From positions 45,934,328-45,998,327 of the forward strand of contig NC_085868.1 of assembly GCF_034702125.1 (NCBI RefSeq): a stretch of 64,000 nucleotides of DNA. The letters run 5' to 3'. Every line of letters starts with the position of its first letter. Positions within the stretch are counted from its first letter, which is position 1. Shown piece after piece: positions 14,481 to 26,695 of this stretch. The stretch is from Engraulis encrasicolus. Taxonomy: Eukaryota > Chordata > Actinopteri > Clupeiformes > Engraulidae. Position numbers and translations under genes: made by a program. A model generated the notes under the pieces. The model ran no database searches and was not told the DNA's origin. It saw only the letters and a list, made by a program, of their open reading frames with translations.

Positions 14481-15199
14481 AGATGTGTGGCAAAAAATAT
14501 ATTTTACATATTTTTCTGACATTTTTAAAAAAAAATCACTAATTTATTGTAAAATATTGGGTAACCACATGAAAGTGATCTCTTGTATAACAGATTTTGG
14601 AGTTCAAAAACGGAAAAAATGTGTTTTCACACTGCATCCACTCATGTTTTCATCAATATCACATGCAATGTGTGTCCTTATGGGGTGATGATTTCAGATT
14701 GTAAACCGGTATGAAGAGAGTTTGCCCATGTGATGAGGAAGTGAACATAGTATGGCAGTTGATTGTAGTGTTGTGAATGACAGTGTGTTCCATGAGAAAC
14801 CCAGTGTTTTTCTTTATGAAAATTGAGTGTAATCCAGAGAATTGTGTGTAATGGTGTGAAAAGAGTGTGTTTTAAAACTGGAATTTGAGTGTTAAGTAGG
14901 AATTGTGTTTAGTGTTCAGTGTTCAGTGTTCAGTTAGGGGGGTTGGGAAATGGGTGAGATGTTCCGAGAATTGTGTGTGAAGTACCAGAACTTGTGTGGA
15001 GGCAATCGAGGAAAACTGTAAAGGCATTTAGTCTAGACTTCCCATATCCTTGCTTTCTATGTATAGACAGAAAAGTTGTCAAAAGATTCATTTATTAAAT
15101 CTTTTTGATTTAAAAAAAGAAAAATCTGTTTGATTTATATCTGTTCGCAAAAGTTTTATTAAGTTTTACGAACACAAACAACTTCACAAATGACTGTCA

Positions 15200-15852
15200 T
15201 AGAAGTCCTTTTCATATCAAAGCACAGGGGAGGGAGTTGTCCATTAATGATATCTGTTGTGCATGTTAAAGATGTCTTTCCCTAACTCACTTGTGTGTGG
15301 GAGGAAAATTAAATGTGCTGGCAGCAGATTATCCGAACGCTGCTCAACTCCCTTTGCTCGCTCTGCTGTTTGGACAGACCAGCGACCAACTTCAAGCAAG
15401 TTCGGGTGACAGGCCGGTGGCAGCCACCACAGGCCTTGAAATAGAGGAATCAAAGGCTGTTTCCCTCTATTATGCATTTGTCTGTCACCTGGTTTCAGCT
15501 CCTTACTGTCTACTCTATATCTATTTGTAAAATATATGATTATTATTACCTTCATGGACACATAAAACACTGTGTTTTTCATAGCAAAGTACAGGCATTT
15601 ATCTATTAGGGATGTTATCTTTTGTGCATGCTTATGGGATGTCCTTAACTCGCCTATGTTATGTGTGGGAGGAAAATTAAATGTGCTCCCAGATGATTAG
15701 CTGAACGCTACTCAACTCCCTCTGCTCTTCTCTGCTTTGTGGATGTGGATGGAAGGCCAACTTCAAGCAAGTCCGGGTGACAGGCCGGTGGCAGGCAGCC
15801 GCCACAGGCCTTGAAAACGGAGTAATCAAAAAGCTGTTTCCCTCTATTATGT
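15200..15852 (+). repeat. Diverged 370-bp tandem duplication
   Basis: 15200-15474 and 15570-15852 align in direct orientation. They share GGGAGGAAAATTAAATGTGC, GGCCGGTGGCAG, CACAGGCCTTGAAA and GCTGTTTCCCTCTATTATG, with many point differences and small indels between. Neither copy has a convincing reading frame. Confidence 0.85.
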
Positions 15853-16019
15853 CTCACCATTCACAGCCAGCCTATTCACTGCACTTTCAAAGATGGGCCG
15901 GACTGGGACGAAAACTCATGCCGGGCATTTTCAACCAAGATCAGGCATTGAGAGGAACAATGAAGCCTGTGACAACATATTTAGTCATCTGTGTTACAAG
16001 CTATTTTGACCTCAACTCT

Positions 16020-16122
16020 GACTTGGAGAGGTCAGCAGTGATGTCATGAGGAGTAATACCAGTACATTGAGGGGAGGACCATCAACAATCATCAACAGTC
16101 CACCAGGCAAATGCCCTGTATG
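16020..16122 (-). repeat. Dispersed repeat, copy 2
   Basis: Reverse-complement match to 1950-2060 (GCATTTGCCTGGTGGACTG on the minus strand). Confidence 0.65.
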
Positions 16123-17012
16123 CATTATGACCAGTCCAGCCATGCTTTCAAAGATGGATTCCTCAGAGACTTCTGGGCTTACTCATGTATTAGAATTCTG
16201 TCAAAAAAAGAACAACATTTCTCTCCTCTTAAAAATATATATAGGGAAGGCTGAGGCAAGGCTGTTGGTTTGACTTTGACTGAGATGTTTTCAAAACTGC
16301 AGTCAGTCCCAGATGGCAGTCTGGGAGATGTCATCTCCTGTGCCATGCCATTACTTTGAAGCACAGCACTGGTCCTTACGTAAGTTAGACGCCTGCTACA
16401 TTAATTGCAATTAATGAATTGTTTACACAGCACCAGCCACTCACCATTCAATAGATTTACATGCATTGACAGATATTCATGTATGTTCAGGTGAAAGAAA
16501 GAAGAAACAAACAAACAACAAAAAACAGAAGAAAGAACATTTGAGGCAGAAACAAATGTCTTGAAGGGAGTCAAATATTTTAAGGAACTAATCAGCATTG
16601 AGTAATTGAAATGAAACTTTTCAAGCGTTGATGGTAATTTCTTGGTAATTTCTTGGAATCTGAAAACCGTACTATGGAAATTGATTATAGAGACACATGT
16701 CTTGCTGTCGAGCCATTCTAAGGGGTCAAACATACCAAAGCCGAACGGAATGGCCGTGGGACGAATGTGGTCTTTCTGCCGTTGTGTTTTTCTCTGCCTT
16801 TCACACTGACAGCGTCGGCGTGTGCGACCAGTCCTGTTCAAAACCCCCCCACAGCCAAAGCTAGCGTGCTACTTTGCCATTCATTTGAATGAGACACCGC
16901 CGGTCGCCATCGTGAAAAATACGCTCGAGTTCTATTTTCCAAATGCAGCGCGGCGTGGAGCCGGCTCCCGCGCCGCTGACGCCCGACTACCGCCGGATGG
17001 TGTGTAAGGACA
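16123..17012. other. Unannotated stretch
   Basis: No gene recognised. 16720-17010 is GC- and CpG-rich for this window and reads like an old transposon end, but no matching end was found. Confidence 0.35.
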
Positions 17013-17160
17013 CACTGTAAAAAGAGATCTATAGGATTTACTCAATTTAATTGGTGTAAGGATTTCCACAGTCCTAAATAGAGTATTACGTACCCCTACA
17101 TATTCAGTTAAGATTAACCAATTCCAGAAGTTCTGTTATACTGACCACATCAAAGTAAAA

Positions 17161-17450
17161 AATACTGGTAAAAATGGGGTAACATTTACTCATTTCAGGT
17201 AGCTTTTTATCACCACTTGTTACTGTTAAAAATTGGTTAAAATTTACTCATTTCATGTAGCTTTTTATTAACACCTATTACTGATAAAAATAGGTTAACG
17301 TTTACTCATTTCAGGTAGCTTTTTATTACCACTTGTTACTGTTAAAAATTGGTTAAAATTTACTCATTTCATGTAGCTTTTTATTAACACCTATTACTGA
17401 TAAAAAAGGGTTAACGTTTACTCATTTCATGGAGCCTTTTAGTATTACTG
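17161..17450 (+). repeat. Minisatellite, about 59-bp unit in 119-bp pairs
   Basis: About five units share TTTACTCATTTCAGGTAGC or TTTACTCATTTCATGTAGC. Alternate units (GTTACTGTTAAAAATTGG, ATTACTGATAAAAATAGG) give a two-unit higher-order period. Related units recur at about 22230-22340. Confidence 0.85.
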
Positions 17451-17465
17451 CTTATTTATCAACTG

Positions 17466-17630
17466 CTAATTATTCTGATTACTTTATTGCTGTGTTATTC
17501 TTATTCCTATTAACCAGAGGTGAAAAGAGTACTAAAATATTTTACTCTGAGTAAAATATTTTAGTACTCTTTTCACCTCTGGTTAATAGAAATAAGAAAA
17601 ATACAACAATAAAGTAATCAGAATAATTAC
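17466..17630. repeat. 165-bp palindrome
   Basis: Arms of about 80 bases are centred on the T at 17548 (TTTACTC-T-GAGTAAA). The inner 39 bases of each arm are perfectly complementary, the outer part has a few mismatches. The motif CAGAGGTGAAAAGAGTACT is widespread in fish MITEs, so this is probably a foldback MITE. Confidence 0.9.
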
Positions 17631-18597
17631 TCTGTTGAAATTGTACTCAATCACAAGTAAATGTACCATTGAAAGAATCTACTTAGGTAAAAATAAAAAG
17701 TATATCATTTAAAATTAAAATAAACTTTGAGAAAAACTAAAAAGTTACTTTTTAACAATCAGTGTTTTCTGCCTCTACTGTGTTGTGCAAACGTCCACCA
17801 GGGAAATTACAATTACAACAAACCTGTGCATATCAACCAAGATGTTTTATTTAAAGGGATATCGCCAACAGGAAAATTTGAAAAATGAGCAGATACTCAA
17901 TGTTTCAGTTTATCTCACAAAAAGTAAACAAACATTAACAACAGGACCATTTAATTCACGAGTTTGCCCTGGAGTATGGTAACCATAGTCAATAGGCATA
18001 ATTCGATGTTAGCTGGCCTCTGTCCTGGGACCCTGCGGAGATCATGCGGCACGAGATCCGCTTCCACTCCATAAGTGTAGGGGACATGTAGCTGGGTGAT
18101 CCAGTGAGATGAGGGAGTAGGGGGAGGTGCTGGGACAATTAGGATAGCCTTTGCGCATGACAGGGGAAGGAGGGAAGGTGGGATTTAAATTTACGCGAAG
18201 GCGGAAGCTTGACATGGCAACTGTCAATAACTCTCAGACTTCCTCCAGAACTAGGTTTATATAAACAACATGTAGAATTTGTAGCAGTTTTTGACAGAAA
18301 TAGTCAAATTTTGTTCCGTTTTCACTTTGTTACTGATAAAGGCACATCAGTGTATACTGTTCTACCATTAAACTGCACACATAAAAAGGATACCAGTTTC
18401 TTTTAAAAAAGGATATCAGTTCCAGTCTATTTGGTGTCCAGGACAACAGTTTCAAACAAACGGCTGCTCTACTTTTCAAAGACTAAATCCAAGAATACTC
18501 AGAATTCGGTTTACTCTTTGAGGAAGACATACAGCAGTGAAACATCAGAGTCCAACCATACTGATAACATTGCAAAGATCTCCTACTTATTACAAAA
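17631..18597. other. Unannotated AT-rich stretch
   Basis: 17640-17760 continues the MITE-like sequence with AAGTAAATGTACC. The rest shows no recognised gene. Confidence 0.4.
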
Positions 18598-19005
18598 TCA
18601 CTTGTTTAGTGGTAAATAGTTGGGATACGGGACAATTAACCGGTCAGGCCACTCAGAGAAACCATTAGCAATTACAGCATACTGTATACTGGAGAGGTCA
18701 GTAGAGCTGCAAAGTGGCTCACAGAGACCGGAGGTGCTGTGGACGTTGAAGGCACGGTGGATGGTGGCAGGGATGACCCAGGTGCTGCAGGCACAGTGAT
18801 GGCTGGCAGCATGGTGGGGAGTGGCACGGATGACCCAGGCGCTGCAGGCACGGTGATGGCTGGCGGCACGGATGACCCAAAAGGTGGATGGTGGCAGGGA
18901 CAACCCAGAGCATGGCAGTATGGTGGAAAGAGCTGCTGCACCGAGTGGAGGGACTTCAGGGATGGGCACAGTGAAGTCTTCAACCTTTTCATGATTGTCC
19001 TCCAC
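18598..19005 (-). other. Open frame with internal repeats, unknown
   Basis: A 135-codon minus-strand frame. The middle is built from a GC-rich direct repeat (GATGACCCAGGYGCTGCAGG on the plus strand, about 18750-18905), which gives a repetitive Ala/Pro/His/Ser protein. The C-terminal end contains EWPDRLIVPYPNYLP. Trp-Pro followed by such hydrophobics occurs in some transposon-associated fish proteins, but I cannot name a family. It may be an exon of an old transposon gene or simply a minisatellite. Confidence 0.25.
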
Positions 19006-19841
19006 TGTGATGCCCCTTTAACAATAACACATACTGATTACTACATATGCGAGTGAAATACAGTATGCCAAAAAGAGTAAAAAGATAATGGACAGAAAAA
19101 CAACGTACAGTGCCTGTATTTTTATGCCCAGTATCTCCTCTCGTTCCTCTTCAGGACCATCATCTCAGGTGTGACCACAGAACACTGTCGCCTTCTTTCA
19201 TCAGGCTGCCCTTCTCCCGCTCCTGGGTCTTCTCAATGTTGTCAGTTGTCACGCACCTGAACACAACCCTGGGACAAGATACACTATTAAGAATACTCAT
19301 TGGTTAAACTTTTTTCTTTAAAGGTACATTCTATGGTCTGTTTTGGTCATCTGTCTAGAGCTGAAAAAGTAAAGGGGTTGAGTTATTAGTAACAGTTGTG
19401 ACCAATCCACAGTGTATTTGCCCTCTACACAGTTCTTGACAGCTTCACATAGAAGTTAAGTCATCAGACTGCTCACACATTGTTGACTCAAACACACACA
19501 GAGACAGTGCAGACCCTAAAGAGAGAAGACCTGCCATCCTTTTTTTAAATAGAGACCCTAAAAAGAACACTTGTTACGCTATTCTACGGGAATAGGCTGT
19601 TTCAGAACATAGGAGTTTGTTTCAAGAAATTTAAGAACGACCGGACTGAGGCCACCATAAGGAATGAGCGGTTCCAATTCATATCTGAAGTTATCGTGAC
19701 CATTCATTTGCTTATTTCAGAAATAACACCTGGCTAGTTTCTTTACAAATGTGCATACATGGTCCATTGTGCTCCAACAATGAGAGCGCAGCTTGATTAT
19801 GTCACATCTGTATGCAAACAGTAAAGGGATCTATTGACCTC

Positions 19842-20058
19842 AAAGGTGCACTGTGAAATGTATTTGGCAGTCTCGTTCCATAATTCATGCGGCCCAGTCA
19901 TAAATCTTTTTCACTGATTCTTACCACCACCATCAAATTCAAAATATTCTCTATGACTGCGCAAATTGCAATATTAGTTATAATAGTACTAACTGTAAAT
20001 ATGAGTTTATTATTTAGTTGCAAAATCTACTCTGCCACCATCCTACACAGTGCACAGT
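19842..20058. mobile_element. TTAA-type MITE, family B, shortened copy
   Basis: Starts AAAGGTGCACTGTG and ends near TACACAGTGCAC. It shares CTTACCACCACCATCAAATT with 38543-38890, but is shorter and more diverged. Confidence 0.6.
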
Positions 20059-20631
20059 GCAACAAGGACAGCAAGCCTGAGTGAGTGAAAATGGCTATTC
20101 ATAAACAAATAACATGACAGTGTTATGGCCTTTAAGTCTGTTTATTTTTCTTCAGTCGGCGACTTACCCTGTTCCAGAATGACTTCAGGACAACCATGCA
20201 TATAAAAGATGCAACACCACTGCCTGAAACACATATTAAAAGCACATAACAATTAAGTTACAAGTAAGTCATTCTTGGTCATTAATATGACTTGCCACAC
20301 ACCACATAGGCTGTAGCTTACATGAGAGGTAAGCAGTTACCGCCTTTTCTCAACTCCTGCAGTAGGCAGAAGCAGAACACCTTCATTATGCACAAAACAT
20401 TGTGAATAATTTGACATGGATAAAGTTTAAGAAGTTGTACTTTTACACTTGATTATTATGTAAACATTTCTACTCCTTGCAATTGCTATCCGTTTAGAAG
20501 CATTTGTTTCACTTTTTATACTACAGTAGTTGTGAAAATATAGGCTACCGGTCTCTTTTCGTTGGACTGCCCTTCCTAATGTCAAACGTCATCATTTCGG
20601 TACAACTGAAGTGTGTGCGAACTGCGGAGAC

Positions 20632-20678
<47 letters not shown>

Positions 20679-22706
20679 GCTGTGCTTATGGAACCTGCGC
20701 GTGTCTGTTCATAGCGAGTCCTTCGACTATGAAAGCAACTATCAAACTATCGTTGTCAAAACTAACCCTGAGATTGAGTTTGCAACGTCCAACAAAAAAT
20801 AACTGACTTCATGTTAGGTGATGTTATGACCGTGGATGATCACATTGGGAGGTCCCTCGCCAAAAACCTCCTCTCACCACTACTCAGAGTAACATAAGGG
20901 CGTGTTGGTCTACATAGGACTACTTACTATGATACATTTACAACAAACTAATCAATGTCTCCTCGCAATGTTAACGGATTGATCCTTTGTTAGCGTTTAT
21001 TCTCAGCAGGATTTAGCATGTCTAGGGTAGCGTTGTTTAAAAAGTTATTTAATTTGATGATCGATTCCTCTCGCTCCCCCTCTCCCTCACAGGCAGGCAC
21101 CCGGCATGCACACACCGTCTGTCTCGCTCCCCATCTTCAAACTGTCATTCAAACTAAGAATGTCTACGATTATGATTAATAATACAAAAAAGTCTTTAGT
21201 TGACTCGGCACGGAGGCATCCCAGAATGATGACTGTTTACGCACACTGCTTTGACAGTTGATATGAAGCATTTCGTCGCGCATTTCATTGATTTGAAAAC
21301 TTGGTGACCATAGGAATTTACACATTTTTAAAACAACATTCAAAGAGGACGATTCGCGAAGGGAACTGCTGAAAGACTTACGAAGGATTCAGTGACCAGC
21401 TACAAACGTAGCCGTTCCATGTTGAATGGATTTATTGTGGAGAATGAAATAGAGTAATGTGCCGTTCGTAGTCTGTCTACGAGCACAGTCCTTTAGGTGC
21501 ATGTAACTTGTAAGATTATCACACTACAGCCTTGTGTGAAAGCAAAAAAGGAGGCTATCTTGTAGAATTTTCTCCTCCGTGCTTTCGCGTGATGCAGAGC
21601 ATCAAGTGGCAGTGGCAGCGCAAACAGTGGATGGAACATTCGGCAACAAATATTTGTAGAACGACACACGAGGTCAGGTCCCCACCAGCAGCCAGTCCCA
21701 GTCTGCGCGCCAAAACTAGCCAACAAGGCAACATTTGAGAATGGAAAAAAACTTGGCTGCAGTGGGTTTCATTCTACAACATTTTGAAATTGGTAGTGCT
21801 ATCCGTTCATCTTTAACACAGGGCATACTTGTTGCCTTCTCCAAACGAAGTTTGAACGGCAGCGTACAGGTCCATTGACCTGTCTGTCTGCCCAGTGCGT
21901 TGCTGATAGCAGCTGCCTGAGTCACAGACAGACAGTTATTACGAGCCAACTACAACTCTAGCGTGATTTAGTTTCCTTTTGATCATTGTTCATGTTTTGT
22001 ATCCCATGTTTAATGCACGACTGGCCAGCTTACCTTCTGAATTTGTCCCGTCCATTGGAAGTTAACTTCATCCGCTGCGAGGCTCGCCACAGTCGTCGGT
22101 TGATTCTTCTTCCAATGAAGTCCCAGGACGCAATGCGCATTGCGGGCCTTAACCAATTTCAATAGGTAGTTTTGACAGAGACGGTTTGGATCATACTAGC
22201 CAATAGTATTAGTTACAGTGTTGGAATGTAAATTGGGTAAAGTTTAGTCATTTATAGGTAGTTTCGACATTAGCCATTAGTATTAGTTATAGCGTATGAA
22301 TGCAAATTAGGTATAGTTTAGTCATTTCTCACCAGTACTAAGTCCTACTCCTTATTTATAGGTAGAGTGAGTATATTATACCCCTTGCATCAGAGTAACC
22401 TCAGCAACCTAATTTGTTGGGGTAAAAAATATCCATTTTTTGTCAGTGGAATGTACTGCCCCTCAAAATCCTTTTTATCAGTGCAGATATGTTTCAATGT
22501 ATTTTCACCGACGGTGGTAAAATCCGCGGCCGATCCGCAACGCTTTACCGCCCTAGTAAGATCCCTAACAACACCAATCCAATCCATCACGGTCCAGTAT
22601 CATCCATAAGGGTGTAATTGAGGTCCAGTATCATCCATAAGGGTGTAATTGAGGTTTCAGAAAGACTGGAATTGCTGTCAGACATTTGTATGTAGCCAAT
22701 GTATGC
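20059..22706. other. Unannotated stretch
   Basis: Contains a (GA)n tract (20635-20675), a CpG-richer part at 20600-21500, and at about 22195-22340 two diverged units related to the 17-kb minisatellite (TTTAGTCATTTATAGGTAG). No coding exon is recognised. Confidence 0.4.
20635..20675 (+). repeat. (GA)n microsatellite
   Basis: About 40 bases of pure GA. Confidence 0.95.
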
Positions 22707-23818
22707 TAGAGGTGCTTAACTCGAATCTTTGAGGCGTCCGGATTGATTGGATCATTCCAAGGAGGGTATCCGGATTAGACGGATCATTCGGATCACTCGG
22801 ATCACTTATTTAAAATAAATAAAAATAAAATAATAATAATGCATTTTTTAAAACGTTTCTGCCGTTAAGTATCTATGCGCCTCGCCTTTGTTGTCCCATT
22901 TATCAATTCACGTTGATAAATCAAAGAGTAAGACAGTTTGATCAACAAAACTCACTTTATGAATCGTCACAGTTCCTAAACTCATGCTGCGATCCGACCC
23001 ACCTGGGTCTCCTCACTAAACATGCAACCACGACTCGAAGAGCCTTTGGCAGCAGTGAAACGGCATGTTCCTGATTTCGCAATAAATAATGTGTGTGTTT
23101 GTATTTAAGAAGACTAAAAGTCAAATATTTGGGATCAGAAGTCTAGCTGAGCAGGGACAGTCAGGAGGCGAGCAGCGACTCGCACACTCATGGCAAAAAC
23201 GAAACTTAAGCGTTGATCCGATCCGTAGGGGATTCGCTGCTACCAACAACTAAGTCAGGATTCGTCTCACCGCATCGCCGAGGGCGCCGCTGCTGACTCG
23301 GACGAGGGGAGTGACAGCAGTGGCTTTAAAGTCTGTACGCTGTAACGCAGTGAGTGATAGTAGAGTCACGTCTGTAGACTATAAGAGTAGCCTACAGACT
23401 GAGATGTAAAAGCGTTGGCAGAGCACTGTTAACATTTAGAAATGTAGACCTCAACAGAGTCAGAAGCACACACATAGGCTAGGGAGTGGGGATCCACGAC
23501 TCAATTGGCAACAACAGGCAGGACGGATCAAAAAGGCTCGATGAATGACGAGGTGGGAGTTGGTTCAGTTTTACTCAGTGAGTGTTCGTGACTGAACAGC
23601 ATACTAGAGAGATTAGAGAATGGCTGTTGTAGACAACTAAAGAGGATATATTCCGGTTTCACAATTTCTCGCGCTGTAACTGCCATTTTGTTGACATATT
23701 AATGAAATGCCGTCTGACCCGCCTTTGGCGGATCAATGCACGACAGCCATCCGGTCTGTCGGGATGAGGTCTTGATCCGGCTCTCCAACCGGATCGTCCA
23801 GGTTTTATATCAGCTCTA
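22707..23818. mobile_element. hAT-like element with perfect target duplication
   Basis: The ends are TAGAGGTG and CAGCTCTA. A perfect 8-bp duplication, atgtatgc, flanks it at 22699-22706 and 23819-23826. Near both ends the sequence is rich in GGATCA/CGGATC motifs (GTCCGGATTG, CAACCGGATCGTCC). The 1.1-kb interior lacks a transposase frame. It is non-autonomous and relatively well preserved. Confidence 0.9.
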
Positions 23819-23826
23819 ATGTATGC

Positions 23827-24466
23827 TCAGCAGCATTTCATCTAGTGTAGCTCAGCCCCCAGGTTCACTGAGATTGGCAGATGGTCCTTGAAAATGTGCT
23901 GCCTAATGTCTTAGCAAACCCACCACTTTTCCTTACATTTGTTGAGCAAGATAATGCGGCTCTGGTGGGTTTCGTAATTAAGGAATCATAATCAGCAACA
24001 GGCTCTGATTCCTTAATTTCTCCCCGGGGATTAATAAAGTTAATCTACTCGATTGTAACACAATATTCACATTCTATGTAGACATTCAAGGATTTTTCTT
24101 TCGGCAAACACGTTTTTTTTTTTTTTTTTACTGCAGATCACAAGGCAAATAAACTTACTGCCCTAATCATTAAAATCTCCTCACAACCCCCGGTGAGTCT
24201 GCCACGGGCCATGGCCTTGAGTCTCTGTTCGACATTAGCTGAGCGATGTCAATGATCTTGCGGAGGTAAACAGGGTGACTGATGGGTCCGCTTGCTGATT
24301 TGTGTACCTCATTAGTAACAGTGATTGTCCCCCTCTTATCATTATTTTCAAAAACTTCCCTCATCAGTGGAGCTGAATAAATTAATTTGGAGAGGCTAGT
24401 TCAATTAAAGTAGCATAATTTAACTTTGTTCCTCTGTGTGCCAGTGAGGGTGCAAAACATGCAGAC
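23827..24466. other. Unannotated stretch
   Basis: No gene or element recognised. Confidence 0.4.
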
Positions 24467-24496
24467 AAAGAAAGAAAGAAAGAAAGAAAGAAAGAC

Positions 24497-24535
<39 letters not shown>

Positions 24536-24585
24536 ACGACAAAAAAGGAAAAAAGAAAGAAAGAAAGACTGAAAGAAAGTGATGG
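24467..24585 (+). repeat. (AAAG)n microsatellite
   Basis: AAAG/GAAA repeats with interruptions. Confidence 0.95.
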
Positions 24586-24628
24586 GAAGAATTTGCAGTT
24601 TTAAAGTTGAAATAGAAAAAATGATGTG

Positions 24629-24716
24629 TGTGTACTGTGTGTGTGTGTGTGTGTGTGTGTGTCTGTGTCTGTGTGTGCGTGCATACGTGCGTGTGTGTGT
24701 GCATGTGTGTGTATGT

Positions 24717-24774
<58 letters not shown>
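24629..24774 (+). repeat. (GT)n microsatellite
   Basis: TG repeats, interrupted by GTGCATAC/GTGCGT units around 24677-24725. Confidence 0.95.
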
Positions 24775-24777
<3 letters not shown>

Positions 24778-24875
24778 CAGGGGGGTGTTTTCAATGTATT
24801 CAAATGTCAGTGGCATTCTCCCCTCTCTCTCCTCTGCCTCATCATCATACAGTATCTGCAGCACCTCAGCAGCCC

Positions 24876-25310
24876 ATGCAGCTCTCCCTCCTCTTCTCTC
24901 TCCCTCCTCATCTCTCTCCCTCCTCATCTCTCTCCGTCCTCATTCTCTCTCCCTCCTCATCTCTCTCCCTCCTCATCTCTCTTACCTCATCTCTCTCCAT
25001 GCAGCTCTCCCTCCTCATCTCTCTCCATCCTCATCTCTCTCCATGCAGCTCTCCCTCCTCATCTCTCTCCCTCCTCATCTCTCTTACCTCATCTCTCTCA
25101 CCTCATCTCTCTCCCTCCTCATCTCTCTTACCTCATCTCTCTCCCTCCTCATCTCTCTCTCCCTCCTCATCTCTCTTACCTCATCTCTCTCCCTCCTCAT
25201 CTCTCTTACCTCTTCTCTCTCCCTCCTCATCTCTCTCCCTCCTCATCTCTCTCCCTCCTCATCTCTCTTACCTCTCTTACCTCTCCTCTCTCCCTCCTCA
25301 TCTCATTTCT
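24876..25310 (+). repeat. CT-rich minisatellite
   Basis: Built from CTCTCTCCCTCCTCATCT units of about 16-18 bases, with variants CTCTTACCTCATCT and ATGCAGCTCTCC. The three long overlapping Ser/Leu/Pro-rich frames here are repeat artefacts. Confidence 0.95.
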
Positions 25311-25630
25311 CTTTACCATTCTCTGCATGTCCTGTGCCAGCAAATCCCTTCATTAATCCCTGCCAACAAGCCCGGTGGTGCCCCCACTCCACCCACCACC
25401 CAGCGCTCACCTCCTCTCTTTGTACATCGACCCGTATCCCTTTCCTGAACTCATAGCTCAACAGAGGGTAGCAGGCCGACACTGGAGGCCCATCCCGATT
25501 CATAATCTCCTCTCCTCCTTTTTCCATCTCGTTCAGTCGTTTATCTGTGCACAGGTGAGGTGCTATTTGTTCTCCACCTCGATGAATTGTGTGAACCATG
25601 GTGAGAAAAAATGGGAGAATGTATTGCAGT

Positions 25631-25632
<2 letters not shown>

Positions 25633-25710
<78 letters not shown>
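25633..25710 (+). repeat. (AG)n microsatellite
   Basis: About 76 bases of AG. Confidence 0.97.
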
Positions 25711-25713
<3 letters not shown>

Positions 25714-25846
25714 GTAATTTAAACTGAGGAAATAATATCAGTTACTGTAAGAGGAGACATACATTTTAAATCCTGTTCAATTTTTTCTCTAGATCTTCCC
25801 TCTTTTCTTTCATTCTGCTTACATTTTCATGTTCTGTTTGTGTGCA

Positions 25847-25848
25847 GG

Positions 25849-25916
<68 letters not shown>

Positions 25917-25945
25917 AGTGTGTGTGTGTGTGTGCATATGTGTGT
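25847..25945 (+). repeat. (GT)n-(GCGT)n microsatellite
   Basis: A GCGT tetranucleotide core (about 25861-25915) flanked by GT repeats. Alternating purine/pyrimidine throughout. Confidence 0.95.
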
Positions 25946-26452
25946 GACTGTGTGCACGTGTGTGAGTGTGTCTATGTATTTCAGTGGAAATGTATGATAC
26001 CGGTAGCTCATCACTGTGACTGATTATGTACTGATAAGACGTATTATCTGGACATGTGTTTTGATCATCAACATCAGTTGAGTATAAATTACCATATCTG
26101 GTCATCACTTCACCTCCTCCCTACTGGGTTCAAGACCTCCTGCTAGACATGTTAGATGGCAGATAGAAAAGGTGAGCAAACATTGCATTGCATTATTAAT
26201 CATGGCAAATGCTGCCTCCACTATCCTACTGTGTTCCTTCACAGTAATTTAGGCAGCAGCATTTTAACGGCTTCCCGTCTTGAAAATATGGAGATGTGCG
26301 GAGAGACAACGTGCCCTGAAGCTATTTCTGGGCTGCTTGAGCAATCACAGTCAAACCCATTTTCTGACATTTTATGGAATTCAATTAAGAATTCATGATG
26401 TAGGCTGAAGTGCATAGAAATCACTTGCAGGAAATTGTAATTATAGCCGCGT
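25946..26452. other. Unannotated stretch
   Basis: Nothing recognised. Confidence 0.4.
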
Positions 26453-26489
26453 CTTCCCTTCCCTTCCCTTCCCTTCCCTTCCCTTCCCT
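26453..26489 (+). repeat. (CCCTT)n microsatellite
   Basis: Seven CCCTT units. Confidence 0.95.
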
Positions 26490-26522
26490 CCGAAACGCCT
26501 GTGTTGATGGCTGCACTGGGTA

Positions 26523-26695
26523 TCTGGCATAGCAGGCATTTCCCGGTGGGCCCTATACCGTTGTGGGCCCATATTTTCAGAAATGCAAAAAAAAAAAAAA
26601 AAAAAAAAAATCTGCGGCGCTAATTATGAGGAGGCCCTTTAATCCAAAAGTACCCGGGCCCTATTTCTCTCCCAGGCCAGCCCTGCCTGTGTCAA
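26523..26695. mobile_element. MITE family X, complete-looking copy
   Basis: Contains TTCCCGGTGGGCCC, GGGCCCATATTTTCAGAAATG, a poly-A run (26587-26610), CTAATTATGAGGAGGCCC and a right end CCAGGCCAGCCCTG. The same blocks in reverse order occur around 54256-54290 and 61393-61929, where this family has been split by insertions. Boundaries are approximate. Confidence 0.6.

Larger units (their letters stand above)
13440..15018. mobile_element. Palindromic IS630/Tc1-type element
   Basis: Flanked by TA on each side and beginning CAGTTTTTCTCGATTGCC, with the inverted form at the other end. The two arms (13440-14111 and 14333-15018) are near-perfect reverse complements of about 670-690 bases. They meet at CACAATATTGTG, whose central TA has been used as target by another element (14112-14332). 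Each arm carries the same transposase C-terminal fragment, so the palindrome looks like two right halves of a transposon joined head to head. The TA duplication and the transposase match place it in the Tc1/mariner/IS630 group. Confidence 0.85.

Noticed and set aside
24579..25456. Three overlapping long frames of 240-290 codons
   Set aside because: They are translations of a GT tract and a CT-rich minisatellite, in three frames at once, with no domain.
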